A stretch of DNA of 64,000 bases from NCBI RefSeq assembly GCF_904848665.1, contig NZ_CAJHCQ010000021.1, positions 84,207-148,206 of the forward strand, given 5' to 3'. Shown in pieces: positions 60,241-64,000 of this stretch; the first letter of the stretch is position 1; each line of letters opens with the position of its first letter. The stretch is from Paraburkholderia hiiakae. GTDB lineage: Bacteria > Pseudomonadota > Gammaproteobacteria > Burkholderiales > Burkholderiaceae. Under the pieces are notes generated by a model. It worked only from the letters and a program-made list of their open reading frames with translations, searched no databases and was not told the origin of the DNA. The translations under genes were made by a program, and so were the position numbers.

Positions 60241-61224
60241 ATGAGTTCCATCGTCAGACAGCCGGTTTTTCATCCCGTCTCCGTCGTTTTTCTCGACGAC
60301 AGCCCCGACTTTCTCTACGCGTTGCGTGGCCTCTTTCCGGGCGCGGGCACGGACCGCTACTTCACGAGCGCGGCAGAAACGCTCGCCTTCGTCGCCTCAC
60401 ACGAAGCGCGGCAGCGTGCTCGCAATCCCGCGTCGGGTGCCGCATGGTCGGAGTTCGAGAAGCGGGGCGGCAACGCGCTGGGCGATGACGTGATGGCCGA
60501 CGCGGCGCGCTTTGGCGATATCGCCGCGCTCGTCGTGGACTACGAAATGCCGGAGATGACCGGCGTTGAATTTCTCGCCGCCGCGAAGGACGTGGCGTGC
60601 ACGCGCATCCTGCTCACGGCCACGGCCGACGAATCGCATGCGGTGGAGGCGTTCAACGCGGGGCTGATCGACTTCTACGTGAAGAAGTCCGATCCCGCGA
60701 TGACCCGCAAACTTCGCGGCGCGATCGACGATGCCAAGCGCAAGTTCTGCGCGCGGCGCGGCCATATCGGCGTGCATGGCGTGGGTGCGATCTACGCGAA
60801 CCGGCTTATTGCCGACGCGCTGCACGAAGTCGCGCTGCGCGAGCGTATTGTCGAATACTACTGGCGGCCCGAGCAGAATGCCGTGCTGACGTTCGACGCC
60901 GTTGGCAACGCCGGCGTGTTTCTCGCGTGGGATAGTCACGACTGGGCGGCGCAATGCGATGTCGTGGCGGACGAAGGCGGCCCCGAAGCGTTGCGCGAGG
61001 AAATGGCGGCGCGCCGTATCATGCCGGTCTACTGGCCGAACGAGGCGTATCGGCCCGGCATGTCGCGCGTGGAGTTTGCGACGCCGCAGCCGGTGCCGGG
61101 ACTCGACGATACGCATACGAGCTGGACTCGTATCGACGACCCGGGTCTTGCGCCCGGGTTGATTACGTTTGCTACGTGGCGAGCGGGGCAAGGCGCGCCG
61201 GGTGAGGGCGCTGGCCTTGCGTGA
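60241..61224 (+). CDS. LqsR-like response regulator with unknown output domain
   Basis: A 327-residue response regulator. The receiver has the acidic pair Asp19-Asp20 (VFLDDSPDF), the phospho-acceptor Asp100 (LVVDYEMPEM) and Lys148 (FYVKKSDP). There is an insertion of roughly 35 residues between about 40 and 90, giving the phospho-Asp a position like the one I recall for LqsR. The C-terminal 170 residues (from about 160) carry text such as RIVEYYWRPEQNAVLTFDAV that I do not recognise, and no DNA-binding domain is visible. It is 48 residues or fewer from a thioesterase gene and close to the 7TM kinase gene. It is likely the partner of that kinase. Confidence 0.8.
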   Translation: MSSIVRQPVFHPVSVVFLDDSPDFLYALRGLFPGAGTDRYFTSAAETLAFVASHEARQRARNPASGAAWSEFEKRGGNALGDDVMADAARFGDIAALVVDYEMPEMTGVEFLAAAKDVACTRILLTATADESHAVEAFNAGLIDFYVKKSDPAMTRKLRGAIDDAKRKFCARRGHIGVHGVGAIYANRLIADALHEVALRERIVEYYWRPEQNAVLTFDAVGNAGVFLAWDSHDWAAQCDVVADEGGPEALREEMAARRIMPVYWPNEAYRPGMSRVEFATPQPVPGLDDTHTSWTRIDDPGLAPGLITFATWRAGQGAPGEGAGLA

Positions 61225-61237
61225 TGACGTGCCGCCC

Positions 61238-63004
61238 TTAGAACGTTTCCCAGTCTGCGGCTTCGTTAGGCGCGGTGGTCACGGGGCTGGCCGTTGCCAC
61301 GGGTGCTGCGTTCGCGGCCCTGCGGACCGGCGTGGTTTCCACGGGCTTCGCACGGGCGGGGGCAGGGCGCTTGGGCGGTGCAGCCGGGCGCACGGCACGC
61401 GCGCTTTGAGCAGGCGCTGCAACGACTGACGCAGCCGCCGACACAGCCTGCGCCCCGATCCGGAACACCGTCACGACATCGCGCAACCCATTCGACTGCG
61501 CCGCCATCGACTGCGCCGCGGCCGATGCTTCCTCCACGAGCGCCGCATTTTGCTGCGTCACCTCGTCCATCTGCGCGACGGCGCGGTTCACCTGTTCAAT
61601 GCCGGTGTGCTGCTCCTCGGAAGCCGCTGCGATTTCGCCCATGAGGTCGGCCACGCGGCGCGCCGAAATCACCACCTCGTCGATGGTTTTACCCGCTTCG
61701 TCAACGAGCCGCGTGCCTTCCGACACTTGCGCGACCGACTGCCCGATCAGATCCTTGATCTCCTTGGCGGCCGTGGCGCTGCGCTGCGCGAGGCTGCGCA
61801 CCTCGCCTGCCACGACGGCGAAGCCACGGCCCTGGTCGCCGGCACGCGCCGCTTCCACGGCCGCGTTGAGCGCGAGGATGTTGGTCTGGAAGGCGATGCC
61901 GTCGATCACGCCGATGATCTGCTCCACGCGCTGCGAACTGCTCGAAATCTCGTTCATCGTTTCGACCACGCGGCGCACGACTTCGCCGCCGCGCGCGGCG
62001 ACTTCCGATGCGTTCACAGCGAGCGTGTTGCCCTGGCGCGCGTTGTCGGTGTTGTGCTTGACCGTAGTCGTGAGTTCTTCGATGCTGGCGGCCGTTTCCT
62101 CGAGCGAGGCGGCTTGTTCCTCGGTGCGGGAGGAAAGGTCCAAGTTGCCCGCCGCGATTTCCTTGGCGCCCGTCGTGATCGATTCGGCGGAAGTCTGAAT
62201 GCGCTGCACGGTGTCGACCAACTGGCGCTGCATCTGTTGCATCGAGTGGAGCAGGCTGTGCTGGTCGCCGGGCGCGAGATTCACATGCGCTGTGAGATCG
62301 CCTTGGGCAATGCGCTGGCAGATCTCCGAGGCATATTCCGGCTCGCCGCCAAGGCTGCGGCGGATCGTGCGGATGAGCCACATGAGGCCGAGCGTCACGG
62401 CCGCGCCGATCACCGTCACGAGCATGAGATTGCTGATTAGCGCGCTGCTGAAGGCGTCGTCGATATCGTCGGTATAGATGCCGGTGAAGATGTGCCAGTC
62501 CCAGCCCGGCACGAGGACGGAATACGTGATCTTTTCGACCGGCGCGCTCTTGCCCGGCTTCGGCCACCAGTAGCTGCTGTAGCCGTCGCCGCCAGTGGAC
62601 GAGCTTTTGACGATCTCGAGTGCCACATGCGTGCCGCGCGGGTCCGTCATGTTCGCTTGACTCTTGCCTTCCATTTCCGGCTTGGGCGGCACGAGCAGCG
62701 CCATGGCGTTGCTGTCGTAAATGCCGAAGTAGCCGCTCTGGTCGTCCCCGTAGCGCGTGCCGCGCAGCGTGGCGATGGCGAGGCGTTTCGCGTCGTCGGC
62801 GCTCATGTGGCCGGCGGCCGCTTCCTTCTGGTAGTACGAGACCACGCCCAATGCGGTTTGCGTCTCCTGCTCCACCAGGTTCTTGCGGTCCGTCACCATG
62901 CCCGAGCGCGTCATGAGGGCGTTGGCCACCACCATCACGACGAGCGAGATCCACAGCAGCCCGACGATGCTCCAGGCTTTCTGATTCAACGTTATTCGCT
63001 TCAC
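61238..63004 (-). CDS. Methyl-accepting chemotaxis protein with Cache sensor
   Basis: A 588-residue chemoreceptor. A helix near residues 12-32, a periplasmic single-Cache domain (about 35-190, with GYFGIYDSNAMALLVPPKPE and GWDWHIFTGIY), a second helix near 192-215, a HAMP region and a long signalling coiled coil follow. The receptor tip for CheA/CheW is DGIAFQTNILALNAAVEAAR near residue 385. The C-terminus is Ala/Pro-rich and ends in DWETF, a pentapeptide that tethers CheR methyltransferase. It lies next to the response regulator gene but has the opposite orientation. The ligand cannot be told from sequence. Confidence 0.91.
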   Translation of the reverse strand: MKRITLNQKAWSIVGLLWISLVVMVVANALMTRSGMVTDRKNLVEQETQTALGVVSYYQKEAAAGHMSADDAKRLAIATLRGTRYGDDQSGYFGIYDSNAMALLVPPKPEMEGKSQANMTDPRGTHVALEIVKSSSTGGDGYSSYWWPKPGKSAPVEKITYSVLVPGWDWHIFTGIYTDDIDDAFSSALISNLMLVTVIGAAVTLGLMWLIRTIRRSLGGEPEYASEICQRIAQGDLTAHVNLAPGDQHSLLHSMQQMQRQLVDTVQRIQTSAESITTGAKEIAAGNLDLSSRTEEQAASLEETAASIEELTTTVKHNTDNARQGNTLAVNASEVAARGGEVVRRVVETMNEISSSSQRVEQIIGVIDGIAFQTNILALNAAVEAARAGDQGRGFAVVAGEVRSLAQRSATAAKEIKDLIGQSVAQVSEGTRLVDEAGKTIDEVVISARRVADLMGEIAAASEEQHTGIEQVNRAVAQMDEVTQQNAALVEEASAAAQSMAAQSNGLRDVVTVFRIGAQAVSAAASVVAAPAQSARAVRPAAPPKRPAPARAKPVETTPVRRAANAAPVATASPVTTAPNEAADWETF

Positions 63005-63538
63005 GTTCGTTTTTCTCCAGCCGTCTTCGATTGATTCGCGTGACGATGCACAGGTGCAGCGCCATCGTGTTTAACGGATGGTTTGTGGGGAATCTGAAGG
63101 TATGCTTAGTCGGAGGTTGAGCAAAGTGTGGGTTTCGGGGCTATTTTTGACATTTTCCTTACGATTTCGGCTGCGATCGACGCCATGATCGGCTTGCGGT
63201 CTGCGGAGGCGTGGGTGATCTTGTGCTGGAGCGTGGCGAGATCAGTGGGTAACGCAGCCGATGTTGCCCGTCATATTGACGAGTTGCAGGAGCGCATACG
63301 GCAGTTCGAACCGCGCGCCCCGACAGCAAGATGGCACTTTGCCGTGCACGGAATGTTTCGTTATGCAGATGGATGCAAAGACCTGTACTTCTGCATTTGC
63401 GTCGGTGAGCTTGCGCCACGTCAAGTATTCAATTTCGGTATAGCCCACGCACCTGGAGATGCCCTATTTTTCCTTTTCTGGAAGTGGAAATGGGCGGATG
63501 CCTGCAACACGATCCGCCGGTCTGAAAAAGGAGAAGGC
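63005..63538. other. Intergenic region upstream of vgrG
   Basis: A 534-bp gap between the chemoreceptor and the vgrG gene. On the minus strand, 63448-63242 can be read as a 68-residue open frame with a GTG start and a weak site; it has protein-like text but no match, so it is not called. The AAGGAG site of vgrG is at 63528-63533. Confidence 0.45.
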
Positions 63539-64000
63539 ATGGCGGAGTTTGATCCACTACGTCCCGATATTACGGGCATGCAGGCGTATCACCTTGAGGT
63601 TCCCGGAACGCAGAGCGCGCTAGATTTATCGGTCGTGTCGTTCACGGCCATCGAAGCGATGGGAGAGCCGACCGAAGTGATTATCGAGGCGACCCATCCG
63701 TCGCACCTGCCCCGCGCGGACTACGTGAACCTTGATGCAGTTTTCAGCATCGTGAATGACGATGGGGCCGTGCGGAGGTTTTCAGGCTACCTCGAACGCG
63801 TTTCGGTCATCCAGAAGACGAACGACTTTACGATGCACCAGTTTGTCCTGAAGTCACACTTCGGACGGCTGGCGGCAGTGACGACCACCGAAGTCTATCA
63901 ACACAAGGCGACACCCGAAATCATCATGGCGGTGCTGCGCCGGCACGGCATCAAGGACCACCAGGTTTCGTTCCGGTTGCGCCGCCAGTATCCGGTTCAT
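63539..64000 (+). CDS. vgrG: VgrG (TssI) type VI secretion spike protein, N-terminal part
   Basis: The frame runs to the window edge (154 codons visible). The ATG at 63539 has AAGGAG 5 bases upstream. The text matches the gp27-like N-terminus of VgrG: YHLEVPGTQSALDLSVVSFT, then IIEATHPSHLPRADYVNLDA, FSGYLERVSVIQKTNDFTMH and HQFVLKSHFGRLAAVTTTEV. VgrG forms the trimeric tip of the T6SS tube and often carries an effector. The gene begins a second T6SS-related region at the right edge; the downstream effector, if any, lies beyond the window. Confidence 0.88.
   Translation, partial: MAEFDPLRPDITGMQAYHLEVPGTQSALDLSVVSFTAIEAMGEPTEVIIEATHPSHLPRADYVNLDAVFSIVNDDGAVRRFSGYLERVSVIQKTNDFTMHQFVLKSHFGRLAAVTTTEVYQHKATPEIIMAVLRRHGIKDHQVSFRLRRQYPVH

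Noticed and set aside
63242..63448. Minus-strand frame with a GTG start ahead of vgrG
   Set aside because: The residues look protein-like (an LTWRKLTDANAEVQVF stretch), but the start is weak and no family is recognised; it may be a degraded fragment.

Overview
The window is GC-rich beta-proteobacterial chromosome, most likely Paraburkholderia, Burkholderia or Caballeronia (Burkholderiaceae). This rests on gene content and protein style: a non-phosphorylative L-arabinose pathway of the Azospirillum type, an OhrR/Ohr pair, several LysR and GntR regulators, type VI secretion (T6SS) genes, and a chemoreceptor ending in a CheR-binding pentapeptide. No rRNA, tRNA, CRISPR array, intact insertion sequence or prophage was recognised.

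Layout. The left edge (3-2089) is the end of a T6SS cluster: a truncated tssG, tssJ and an OmpA-like lipoprotein. The right edge (63539-64000) opens a vgrG. At 2.3-9.6 kb are dadA, an old-yellow-enzyme reductase, an RNase Sa-like lipoprotein that has lost its key residues, a lower-GC three-gene cassette (membrane protein, YkgJ-type cysteine-cluster protein, small ORF), and a tautomerase/TetR divergent pair. At 9.7-16.3 kb are a 1207-residue Ig-repeat autotransporter, a lysozyme plus membrane protein pair, and a methyltransferase.

The metabolic core (16.3-40.4 kb) handles sugars. A LysR gene is divergent from an operon encoding an IlvD/Edd dehydratase, an MFS transporter, an L-2-keto-3-deoxyarabonate dehydratase-like protein, an L-arabinose 1-dehydrogenase-like protein and AraFGH. 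A second lytic-type enzyme plus membrane protein pair (27.1-29.5 kb) follows. Then come two tandem sugar ABC transporters on the minus strand with a FadR-type GntR regulator at the end of the operon, and a second, closely related dehydratase transcribed divergently. Import, oxidation and dehydration of aldoses to 2-keto-3-deoxy acids are therefore encoded side by side. No lactonase or alpha-ketoglutarate semialdehyde dehydrogenase is visible in the window.

The last third (40.7-63 kb) holds cell-envelope, regulatory and stress genes: an NlpD-like lipoprotein with a degenerate active site, three LysR-type contexts, an orphan amino-acid-binding protein next to an M14-type deacylase, an unusual kinase lacking an obvious phospho-accepting histidine, an epoxide hydrolase, the ohrR/ohr/osmC peroxide block with repeated operators, c-di-GMP enzymes (EAL and GGDEF), an HD hydrolase, a chemoreceptor, and a probable small-molecule two-component system (7TM kinase, hotdog thioesterase, LqsR-like response regulator). 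The best candidates for something new are that signalling module, the RNase Sa-like lipoprotein, the YkgJ cassette and the two lytic-enzyme/membrane-protein pairs.
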